From assembly GCA_029891345.1 (NCBI GenBank), contig CM056995.1, positions 80,167,895 through 80,231,894 of the forward strand: DNA of 64,000 nt, written 5' to 3'. The translations under genes and the position numbers were made by a program. The notes beneath the pieces are model-generated. The model was not told the DNA's origin, searched no databases, and was given only the letters and a program-made list of their open reading frames with translations. Shown here piece by piece: positions 47,183 to 57,092 of this stretch; position 1 is the stretch's first letter, and every line of letters begins with the position of its first letter. The DNA is from Dryococelus australis. Lineage: Eukaryota > Arthropoda > Insecta > Phasmatodea > Phasmatidae.

Positions 47183-48220
47183 GTCTATTCATGGTTACTT
47201 CCGACTTTTCTAAAGCCCTGCTAAAGTTCTATTTTCAGGATATTTCCCCGCCTCATGCAAGCATAGGTTATCCGAATCTAGAAAATTACACGAAAGGGAC
47301 AATGCACCACATTCGTACGCACTGAATGTAATAATATTTTGCATGATAACTATTTCTTACTAGGTGTTACCAACACACCTGTTTTCTCACTGTCTTAATC
47401 CACATAAATTATAAATGAAATAATACAATTTATAGATAAAGTAGAAATAAAATTATAATCTGACAAGAAATAAGGTACTCTAATGTTAACCAGAGTATAA
47501 AATGCTTGTGACACCCACGTGGCATATTAAGGAAACAACCAAACACGGCATACATGGTATGATTTTCCAAAGGTTTGATTTCAAAAGTCTGAAGGAACTA
47601 CTAATAGACTATATAAAATGCTTACAAACAGCAAGCTACAGCATTCTCAGTTTGGCCTCTTTGCAAGGAATTGCACGAATTCCAAACACTTTTCCCTGAT
47701 GTATTGTGTATCAATTAAGCTTAATCTATTCGTATCCCTTACGTAACGATTCCCGCACCCGCTGTACCAGCGATTTTCATTCACAACCACTTATCACAAT
47801 ATGGCCGTAGGTGTTTCAGATTACGAATCAGGTCTGCATTTTGATATTGTTTTAAAAACTAATTTCTCTGTAACCGTATCGAGGCACATTTAATCATAGA
47901 TAGTTCGAACTTTATTTAAAAATAAAAAAGATCTTATACCGAGTGGTTTTCTGGCCTCCAAGTTTTTCGTTTTCATAGAGCGAAAAAATTTAAACCTTTA
48001 TTCGGTAGATGTAAGACATAGGCATATTTGACGAGAGAAAACATGTGCACGAACGTTTCATTTGATCCCCTTATCATGGCCTCTTTATAAAAATAGGTTT
48101 TGTCTTGTAATACTATGCCAAACACACTAGCTCTATTCCAGCGAGCTATTCAGAGGCAGCTTACGCACTGAGGTAATACTAAACTCACACCTGAAAACAT
48201 CTTACACGTCCTCGCCATAT
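47183..48220. other. No recognised feature
   Basis: AT-rich, nothing identified. Confidence 0.45.
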
Positions 48221-48290
48221 CCAAGTTTCAAAACCAGGACCTTCGCACCGTAAAATGAGCCTAGCCAACTACGCTACAGAGGTTGGCTAT
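48221..48290 (-). repeat. tRNA-Arg-like SINE head or relic
   Basis: The minus strand reads CTGTAGCGTAGTTGGCTAGG (box A region), TTTTACGGTGCGAAGG (anticodon position ACG) and CCTGGTTTTGAAACTT (box B). Confidence 0.5.
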
Positions 48291-49510
48291 TATTATTTTA
48301 CCACAGCTCTCGTTTGGTCTTAGAAATAACTATTGAACATTTTAGGATACAGATGTATTAAGTTGTGAAGCGAGACTAATGACTGCAGTTTTATATTTAG
48401 GAACCCGTTCTTTCAGATTTCGTCCAACCTACACACATCACATTCAACGACCTTTTTGGTTAGCATTCAGGGTCATCAAACTTGATGTTTCACGAAAATG
48501 TCTGTTTCCAGTTAAGGTTGTCACGTGGTCTCAGCTGTCGCATTGTCTGCAGCATAGCCCTACTAAGGATATATTCAGGCAGTTGCAGTATAAATATTGC
48601 TAATTTGATATCTAATGAAACGATTAAGTAAATAATTACATGTAATGCTGCAGGTACAAGAATCTTCGTGTATGCGTCTGTTTGTCATCAGGGTGATGAA
48701 GAATCAAAACCTCCTCTCGGATATGGCCGTGTGTCACTTATAGTTGCTGGATGGTGTTTTAGCCATACACATTGCAAGTTTCCTGGTGTTCAATGCATGC
48801 TGCAAATAAACACTAACGAAGGAAACCAGTACAGTAATACAAGTGATTTCGACGAATAGGTGAAACGTTTGTTTCCGCATGAGTGCTAGACACCACTTCT
48901 TAAAAGTGACGAAAAGGAATTGTTAAAACGAACTGAATTCATTTGATCTGCGATTTCGCCAGTATCTGTTACAAAAGCATACGCACCATATGGTACTGAA
49001 AAATTAAAGCATATTTCCATAAAACTTAATCTTCGCTCTCATTATGCTCACTATAGTATACACGCATTTCGTACGTCTCGCGAAACCGGCCGTGGAAACC
49101 CCATTGTAAATTTTCATCCTAAATCGCCTACATTAAAAAGTGTTAATGACTACGGCATGGTCTTTATGTGGCTATTTTAGTATTGCAGATTTTCGACTAT
49201 CAATGTACAACGTCACTTCATTTACGCGTTGTGACATCAGAAAAAACTTTCAATGCCGTTGGTTACAAAATAATTTAAATCTATTCTATTAAAATCTTAA
49301 ACGTGTAGTTCGACCTCACAGGTAACCGAATATGCGTTGTGGTGAGGTAATTATGCCCAACTTGCTTAATGGGGACCCATATTGACCAGGTTTTAATCTA
49401 TTGCATTCCTAAGTTTTTATAAACTACTTTTCGGAGGTTTTGAGCACGTTGAAGCACCGAATATTTGTTGAAGACTTGAAGATGTATGACATCCGAAACA
49501 AATTAATCAG
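48291..49510. other. No recognised gene
   Basis: Short frames at 48379-48603 and 48668-48859 have no motif I know. Otherwise featureless. Confidence 0.45.
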
Positions 49511-49588
49511 GATGGCCGGACCGGGACTCAAACCCGCGTCCTCTCGAATGAGAGTCAAGTGAGTTACCACAACGCCGCCTCGCTCGGT
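49511..49588 (-). mobile_element. SINE family A, head only
   Basis: The minus strand reads ACCGAGCGAGGCGGCGTTGT, then GGGTTTGAGTCCCGG and GGCCATCCTGATTAA. It matches the head of the 3030-3312 copy; the body is lost. Confidence 0.75.
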
Positions 49589-49924
49589 ACCTACTTAAGA
49601 AGCAAAGTATGCTAATGAGAGCCCACGCCATTTCTTGTTACAGTTAGAAACGTATCCCTCCCGCACTTACTTCTCCACGGTCTCAACGGGCTTGCAGCCT
49701 CATTAATTAAGGAGAAAAACACGTAGATGTATTTATGGACGAGTCACTAAAATTTTTTAAAATTGTTATTATTACGACACTGTGTGCAATGATATGCCAT
49801 CACCTGTGTGCAGACTTCAACGTTTGCAAAGCAATCGCGTTACTTTCGTGTTCAATGTTAAAACTCGTGACCATATCAGTAAATACTATCACGAGCTTTC
49901 CTGGTTAAATATTTGCTCCTTGCC

Positions 49925-49927
<3 letters not shown>

Positions 49928-49984
<57 letters not shown>
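49928..49984. repeat. (CT)n microsatellite
   Basis: About 56 bp of CT followed by a short CA run. Confidence 0.95.
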
Positions 49985-49986
<2 letters not shown>

Positions 49987-50099
49987 CACACACACACGAA
50001 GAGTATTGCATAAAATTATGGTTAGTTAAGGTTCTCCAATACATTTACGGTCGCCTAAAAGCTCAGTTATTTCCGTACCGAAGGCACAAATTGGCAATC

Positions 50100-50350
50100 A
50101 GTAGAAAGATTATGATGATTCTAGGCCAAGGAGATGGGGGGGGGGGGGGGAGGAACTTGGAGATATTCATGCTCCATCATTCCAGTCTCCAGTGGCCATC
50201 TTGTCCGTCATGTTGGATGTCGGTGACCTTGATCTTTTATTTTGACCCAGTGACCTTTGACCGTGAAAATTCAAAAACAATAAAAAATATATTTTGAAAA
50301 TTTATTCAAAATCCATAAAAAATTTGAAAATTATAAAAAATTAATTTAAA
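50100..50350 (+). repeat. Left terminal inverted repeat of the short element
   Basis: Pairs with about 52800-53051. Contains a G run at 50137-50150 and a CAGTGACCTTTGACCG word resembling two nuclear-receptor half sites. Confidence 0.75.
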
Positions 50351-50395
50351 AATAATTTTTTTTAAATTATAAAATTGTAATTTTAAATGTTTGGG

Positions 50396-51170
50396 CTTAG
50401 AGGGGATGAGGGACTGGAACCGAACAGCCACCATGTAACGATGTGACCCAACCACCATGTTGAACCCAAGTGAACTTGACCTTAACCAATGACCTTGACT
50501 CTACAACCGTGATGTTGCATGAGCTTGAAAACACAAAACCCGAGCAAGAATTGTAAAAATTGTATACATTCATAAAAATGAGCGAGTATATTACATTAAT
50601 GACTACTACCGCCATATTTGATCCAGGTGACATTGACATTTGACCTTAACCCCAATCACCTTTGACCTTAAACTAAAAATTCATGAAAATCGTAAAAAAA
50701 AAATCCAAAAACCCCAACTACTTATAAAATATTATTTTAAAATTTATTTTAAAAATTATAAATTAAATTTCTTAAATGTTTTAACTTAGAGGGGACGAGG
50801 GACTGGAACCGACCAGCTACAATGTTATGACGTCACCCGACCACCACGTTGGATCCAGGTGACCTTAACCTTGACCTTGGATGACCTTGAAAACAAAAAC
50901 CCGAGAAAAAATTGTAAAAATGGAATAAATTCATAAAAGTCAGAAAGCATATTACATTACTGACTACAACCGCCATTTTTATCCAGATTATGTTGACCTT
51001 TGACCTTGACCCTGGCGAACTTTGATTTTGAAACAAGATATTTGTCGAAAATCCCAAACATTTCCTAAGAATTTCTAAAAAATAAAATAATATTTTAAAA
51101 ATATACCTTGGATAGCATTGTACCCACAAATAAATCTAAAAACTTGTATAAAATAAAATAAAATCCAAAA
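50396..51170. repeat. 389-bp tandem repeat, about two units, with receptor-like half sites
   Basis: Unit 1 starts CTTAGAGGGGATGAGGGACT at 50396 and unit 2 starts CTTAGAGGGGACGAGGGACT at 50785. Each unit contains ACCACCATGTTGA- or ACCACCACGTTGG-type words, AAAACCCGAG, and repeated (T)GACCTTTGACCTTGACC blocks. Each ends in AT-rich sequence. The inverse of the last word, AGGTCAAAGGTCA, is the textbook DR1 layout. Confidence 0.8.
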
Positions 51171-51292
51171 AATATTAAAATATAAAAAAAGTAATTAAAG
51201 TCTGGTTTTTCATCAATATTTTGATCAATCTCGCAATATTTCCATCAATCAACGCCGTGATCAGAACCGCAATCAGCACCACAATCTAACCC

Positions 51293-51378
51293 TTGGATCA
51301 ATACCAATCCTTGGATCAATCCCAATCCTTCCATCAATTCCAATCCTTCGATAAATCCCAATCCTTAGATCGAGCCTT
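51293..51378. repeat. 18-bp minisatellite, about five units
   Basis: Units of CCTTGGATCAATCCCAAT with small changes; the third position remains open on the plus strand as SLDQSQ-like repeats. Located in the middle of the short element. Confidence 0.8.
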
Positions 51379-51689
51379 CGATCAACACTTCGGTTTGTCC
51401 CCCATCCATATGTATAGAAATTACAGTACTTCGCCAACTGTCTTCAAATTTGTATATGTCGACAGAATTAATGTTTTGTATGCAGTCACTATCCCTGTAT
51501 TTTATACTAAAGAATTTATTATCATTCTAATTGCAGATCTTTCCGTAAATAGTCGAGTGCTCATAGCATCACTTTGAAGTTGTTAGGGATAGAAGGATAC
51601 GACACACAAAAATAAAGAAAAAACAATGATTTTATAATAATTTATAATTATTTTGTAATTACAATTTCAGAAAAGAGCAGTTCATCACA

Positions 51690-52472
51690 TCATACAATAT
51701 AGCCCCGTTCCTTCAGTTTACTAATGATTGAATATAACTCAAATATGCGCAAGAAATAATCATATTTTTGAAGGTCAATCAAATATCTGAGTCACTCAAC
51801 AAGTTCATTCGGTTTTTCGGGAAATAGGTAGCCAGTATTCTCGGAGCCTTCTGCCTTCGTGTCGTTCATTGCAGAAAATGTGTTGGAAGGGTGTGTCAGT
51901 GCATCGAGAAAATCGCCATCATTATCTTTAGCATTATCACTGTCTTCATGTTCATTTTTATCAATACTCCCTTCATGATCGTCTTCACTTATTGTAACAT
52001 CCTCAATATTAAATTTGATTTTCTTTGTTTCAGGAGTTAAATACTCATCAGTATTTAGAGCCGAAGACCGTTATTTTGAAGTTTGTTGACTTCACGCGAA
52101 TGTCTTGCAAGTGTATATTCTGGGCAAACCGTCTTTACGATTAACTGTCTCGTCATAATCACCTGTCGAATCGGTACCTATCGATGCAGCAAAAGGTATT
52201 GCCGGCAACACTTGCTGACTCCCAGTAGACGAATCCTTGCAGATGTCGTAATGCTTCATCGCCCGAAAAGGGCTCTTCCTGCAGGCTGTTATCTCATACC
52301 GACGAGCATTTTGAGCATAGGTGAAAACTCGATCGCAGAATCGGCACTGGCGACAACCAATTAGCGATGATGCAGGACGCGGTTCCATGAACGTCGAGGT
52401 CAAAGGCAAGCCTTCGTATTCGCAATTCATCTTCATGGTATGACGTGAGAGCGCTTCCAAATCAATGTCCAC
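51690..52472 (-). pseudogene. Zinc-finger-like cargo gene of the short element, broken
   Basis: A single minus-strand frame of 261 codons is readable with about three in-frame stops. The N-terminal half has CRQCRFCDRVFTYAQNARR followed by a downstream Cys and a KHYDIC segment. This resembles one or two C2H2/C2HC fingers, with Tyr where the expected His would sit. The middle is very acidic (Asp, Glu, Asn and Lys rich). The C-terminal 35 residues (ELVE, stop, LRYLIDLQKYDYF, then IISKLKERGYIV) look helical. The frame begins at a GTG-encoded Val near 52470, so the true start is lost. I do not recognise the family. Its steady frame over 780 bp in AT-rich DNA argues for past coding. Its place between the termini suggests an accessory gene of the element. 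Confidence 0.55.
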
Positions 52473-52799
52473 CTTGCGGTGTCAGAACGCCAAATTTTTT
52501 TTTGTCCCATGTAAATAGGGTCCTTTTTACAGCAAAGAGCATAGCTTGTGCCCACAAAAGGACTTCCGCCATAAAATGTATATGTAAAAAAAATATGGGA
52601 GCACTCTGAAAAAATAACCCATATTCTCGTTCACCCCATAAGAAAACATGCAGATGCTCACATAGCAATATATTAATAAAATATGATTGTAGGCATACGT
52701 GTATATATACATATAGAAATTTAAAGTTATTTTATATTCCCATATTTTTATATACACAATTATATATATCAAATTAATAAAAAATTATTTTTACTTACC

Positions 52800-53051
52800 T
52801 ATTTATATTCTTATACATAATTGTGTATAAATTATAACAAAACTCTTAAATAGATTTTTATACATTTTTTTTTAATTTTTTGGCATTTTTTGGGGTTTTC
52901 AAGGTCAAAGGTTACCGGGTTAAGTTCAAGGTTACTGACATCCAACAAGCCTGACAAAATGGCCGCCGGGGGACTGGAATAACAGAGCATGAATAGTTCT
53001 GAGCTCCTATCCCCCATCCCCTTGGCCCAGATTCATCATAATCATTCTACT
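52800..53051 (-). repeat. Right terminal inverted repeat of the short element
   Basis: Inverse of 50100-50350. Outer end CATTCTACT. Confidence 0.75.
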
Positions 53052-53057
53052 GCAATC

Positions 53058-53882
53058 TGCAATATAAAAGCATGCTCGGGCTTGTTCTTTGAACTGTCAT
53101 CACTCTTTTAATTTAGAATAAAAGACCAGGAATATTATACACATTCTCTATTAAAAAATAAACGTCAAATACAAGTATTATAAGCATTTAAACATAATAC
53201 TAAATTGCGCGCGCAGTAAAATCAAGTGTGCGTGTATTTATGTATCTGGCTATAAACTTGATTTTTTTCTTTCCACCCCCCCCCCTCCCACCAATTTCCT
53301 TTGCATGAATATACGCTAATTTTCCATTTTAGATGTTTAATGTGTATTTCTTCTAAAATTGCAATTTTTCTCTTAAATACGTGCTTTTAAACATAGGTTA
53401 TTTGTAACTTCATAAAAACTTGTTCAACTGCGTGTTAAATGTAACTTTGTTGCCTTTATTTTCAGTCGAGTGGTTAAGTATAAGGAAAAATTATTCCTTG
53501 TCACAAGGAACAAATGATGCCAACCTCATGACCGAGCTACTATCGTCTTCGTTCGAGATTGGAAGGCTTGGCATCTGGAAAATTCACTTGTGCTGCATGA
53601 GCTCAACGCAGGTAGTCAGAGGTCACAGTAGTCTACTAACATGACTGAACTACAAACAGAAAGTGTTGATATGTTGACAGAACAACATCACGACACTACA
53701 TTTCATCATGTTTTCCAAGGTGCCCGGAGAATGAAGACGCGGCGCCACTAAAAATGAATAGGTTTTTTTTTTTTGTAAGGAAAATGAAGGCTTGTTGTCA
53801 CGCCCTCTCCTGCAAGCACCGGCTCCGTGGGAAGGATGCACAAAAGGAACCAGAGAGAACATTCATAGGTGTCTCATTCCTA
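53058..53882. other. No recognised feature
   Basis: AT-rich with a C run at about 53275-53285. Confidence 0.45.
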
Positions 53883-54120
53883 AAGGTTGTTCACGATAAA
53901 GTGAGCACTTTGTAAGGCTCTTCCAATAGGCACTAACCACTAATAAATATATCTTGTGGCAGCTTCAGACGTTATCTTTTGGGAGTGGTGGCATGTATAC
54001 ACTGTATTTATTGGTCACATTACAATGTTTATATTAAAAAGTGGAGGAAATACAGAAAGTGACCAAAAGGAAAAGTTTTACCGGGCCTTAAAAAGAGCTC
54101 ACTTTACCGTGAATAGACTA
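53883..54120 (+). mobile_element. MITE, CTGTTCAC family, short form, copy 3
   Basis: 238 bp between TA at 53881-53882 and 54121-54122. The ends are AAGGTTGTTCACGATAAAGT and CTCACTTTACCGTGAATAGACTA. The core is similar to the 21731 copy. Confidence 0.85.
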
Positions 54121-54122
54121 TA

Positions 54123-56189
54123 TCTCTTCAAACATATTTTTGGATGAAAATAGAAGCAAAAGTTAATTACAAGGCTACCACGGTCACTAAATCCACAAAA
54201 CCTTGGAGCCGAAAATATCAGCGTAAATTGTAATTAAAATTTTATTTCGTTTCGGCGTTGACATTAAGATATTCCCCACGAAATGTAATTACTTTCATAT
54301 TACCTGTCATTCTGGCCATTACCATATAGTCTTACTGTGTGTTTCTGAAATAATTGGTTAAATCTGTATTGATCCCAAGTAGGAAAGGTATCTGGAACCA
54401 TACAACAGATGCACCCGTTTTCTTACAAAACAATACGAAAACAGGCACGTTAAAATTACATTTGTCGCCAAGCTATAACAGGAAAGCGTAATTTAAAGAT
54501 ATTGAGACACCTGTTGAAGAGAATTGCTCCACGCTTAATTTACCTTTCGTAATCTTGCAGAGTAATATATGAATTACCGTTTGTCTTGGTTGAACTCGGT
54601 CGTTTAACACGGGTGTGCCACGTCGTGCAGAACAAGAAATAACTTCACGTATTTCTTTAACACGGCGCTTTTTCCATTATGAATTCGGTGCTCAGTCAGC
54701 TACGAACGAGTGATCAGCCAAATGGGAACTAACATTTACTTCAGTGAACATCATTGGCATATTTGTGAATTTTGCCACCTTGAGTAAACATACACCGTAA
54801 TAACACATTCAGTTCCATGCCTCTCCAACATAATGTATTTTGTTTTCTCTGTCATACACAAATCCACACACGCATCATGGGGAGCGTATTTACTGACTTC
54901 CAGCCATACATTTTTGGTTTAGTGCTAGTTTCACTGATTGCTTGACATTTTCCATTGAGGAATATTTACAAGTAGCCGAATTACCCGGCGTCGCCGTGGT
55001 ATTTTTTTTTTTGCAAGTCCTACATTATAACTAGGTCTGTAGTGGCAGTAACCTAGATTTTTTGGACTCGGTATGCGCCGTAATTTTGAGTAAACTTCAT
55101 GTTGGCACAGATGATAAAACTATATCAGACTTTATGTATGGTGAAAGAACATTGGTCATAAGCATTGTCTTAACCCATCGAGGGTCAGCATCCATGTATA
55201 CACATTGATCATGACATGATGTAAAGTATGTGTCTTTTAATAATCTATAAATGTAAGCTTTTCAATCAATTCTATCAGTATACTGAATGTAACTTAACCT
55301 TCAAGCCATAGTGTGATGAAGAGGTTAATCATTATTTTAATCACAACATAAGCCTGTATATTTTCTTTAATACAGATAACTGTTACTAAATTAGAATTTC
55401 TTTCGCAATAGCCTATACAAGTTGTAACTTTCCCTATTGTACATTATCACATTCGAAGAATGGTAAGTAATGAGTATTTTGTAAGAGTGGAATTAGCTGA
55501 ATACCTAGAAGTAGGAACAAATGTGCTACATCATGAATTTTCAAAGCGATCACGAAATTATACTGAAAAACTCACGAAAAATTCAAAAGAGTATAGTGAA
55601 CTGAGAAATGAAAACGAACAGTTCAGTTTGTACATCCGGCTAGAGAGTAGCACGTAACGTATCATTGAATTTAGCGTCTGAATTCGATGGTCACGAATGA
55701 GATCATATCCGACTTCGTTTTTGGAGTTTCGGTCCCAATGGAAGTCGAGTCAATTTCATCCTATAGTATACTCGCGGTTTCTTCACATTTTTTAAAATCA
55801 AACCTTTGAAAAAAAAACTCACCATATATGACGTGTTTGTTTATTTCTTGTATATGTCATGTATCACAAGCACTTCGTACTTTTGTTGACATTAAAAAAC
55901 CGTATTTCTGGTTTTACTGAAATTTAACTTTTTTTTTTTATTAATAAATTATAATATTTCATTTTTAGTTAATATGAATTAAAATTATGGAAAATAGATG
56001 TGTTGGCAATGGCTAGTAAAAACTAGTTCTTTTGCAAAATATTATTACACTGGGTGCGCACGAATTCGGCGCGTTGTCTCTTTAGTATGATTTTTTAGAC
56101 GCGGATAAGCTTCGTTTACTCGGGGCGGAGGAATATCCCGGGAGCAGAACTTTAGCAAGGCTTCAGAAAAGTTAGAAGTGACCGGGAAT
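54123..56189. other. No recognised gene
   Basis: A word at about 54975-55005 (GAATTACCCGGCGTCGCCG) recalls a common decayed arthropod repeat. The frame 55460-55657 has no known domain. Confidence 0.4.
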
Positions 56190-56290
56190 GTATTATACAC
56201 AGCATTTTAAGTTGGGTTCTGAAGGGTTTCCCTGCAAAATTTGGTCCATTTGAGTCAAACGGTGTATAATTTTATAAATAACAAAATATA
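56190..56290 (-). repeat. Probable decayed dispersed repeat
   Basis: Minus-strand match to 42950-43020 (ACACCGTTTGAC, AAATTTTGCAGGGA, TCAGAACCCAA). Confidence 0.45.
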
Positions 56291-56399
56291 TACATATATA
56301 CAAACGTTTACATTTTATATATAGATTAGTCTGCATGCCAACGTGACGACGTATAACCATCTCCTCGGCTTCACGTAGTAAGAATGGCAATATTAACAT

Positions 56400-56760
56400 G
56401 TTCGCTAGAAACACACTTCGGGTTGGAGAGCTGCGGAGGTACTACAGTCCGCTCGCTGGTTATTGTTAGCAGCCTTAACAGCGGGCAGCAGAACCATTAC
56501 AGCGACTGGTACAGCGTGAATAATGGGCGGAGGCCGTCTACACGGGTCGACACCCTCTGGCAGCCAAGGACGGGACGCCTCTCCCCCTCCTACCCCTCTC
56601 CTCCTGCTACACCCCCGCGGTCACTACGCCTTCCTCTTTCCTGGACCATCTGCGCTCTGATTCCCCTCCGCCTCTACCACGTAGCAGTAGTTGTAGTAGA
56701 GGTGGTATGCACGGCCCGGCCAATCGCATCCTCAAGGTCATTAGTACGAGTGCGTCAGTA
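56400..56760 (+). other. GC-rich segment, possible exon or promoter of unknown gene
   Basis: About 360 bp of CpG-bearing, GC-rich DNA within AT-rich flanks. It carries an open frame of 125 codons that runs to TGCGTCAGTAAGTATTCG, which contains a strong splice-donor-like GTAAGT at 56758. The protein sequence is proline and arginine rich, with no recognised domain. It might equally be old repeat sequence. Confidence 0.3.
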
Positions 56761-56924
56761 AGTATTCGAATTTAAAAAAATTGTAACTATTCTGATGCAT
56801 AGCTACATTTACGAACACCAGTGGCGTGAACAACTAGGAGAGCGGGCAAGGTGGACATTGCGAGTGAAGAAATTTGGACGTCTCTTAAGATCGAGGTCTT
56901 GAGAGCCGATGAGTGTGATTGTGG

Positions 56925-57092
56925 TGAGAATGGAGCAGCGCCGGAATGAAGGAACGTGAGAAACGGGAGATCCTCGAGAAAACCCGCCGACCAACGTCAT
57001 CGTCCGGCACAATTCCCACATGCGAAAGTCTGGAGTGACCCGGATCGCCTTGGTGCAATGCGAGCTGGCTGACCGCTAAGCCACCGTGGCCC
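56925..57092 (-). mobile_element. SINE family B, minus strand
   Basis: The minus strand reads GGCCACGGTGGCTTAGCGGT, CACCAAGGCGATCCGGGT, GCCGGACGATGACGTTGGTC and GGCGGGTTTTCTCGAGGATC. It matches the 10363 copy from head to body. Confidence 0.8.

Larger units (their letters stand above)
50100..53051. mobile_element. Short Polinton-related element with perfect 6-bp duplication
   Basis: 2952 bp. The left end reads AGTAGAAAGATTATGATGAT and the inverse of the right end reads AGTAGAATGATTATGATGAA. Inverted similarity continues for about 250 bp (GGCCAAGG-GATGGGGG, ATTCATGCTC, GGCCAT-TTGT, TGTTGGATGTC, GTGACC and TTGACC words). The flanking 6 bp are identical: GCAATC at 50094-50099 and 53052-53057. 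Ends and duplication length match the integrase-bearing element at 29757-36916, so I infer the same class, mobilised in trans. No integrase or polymerase is inside; it holds tandem repeats and one broken gene. Confidence 0.75.

Noticed and set aside
49782..50297. 171-codon frame
   Set aside because: Created by the CT microsatellite and a G run, and it crosses the end of the short element.
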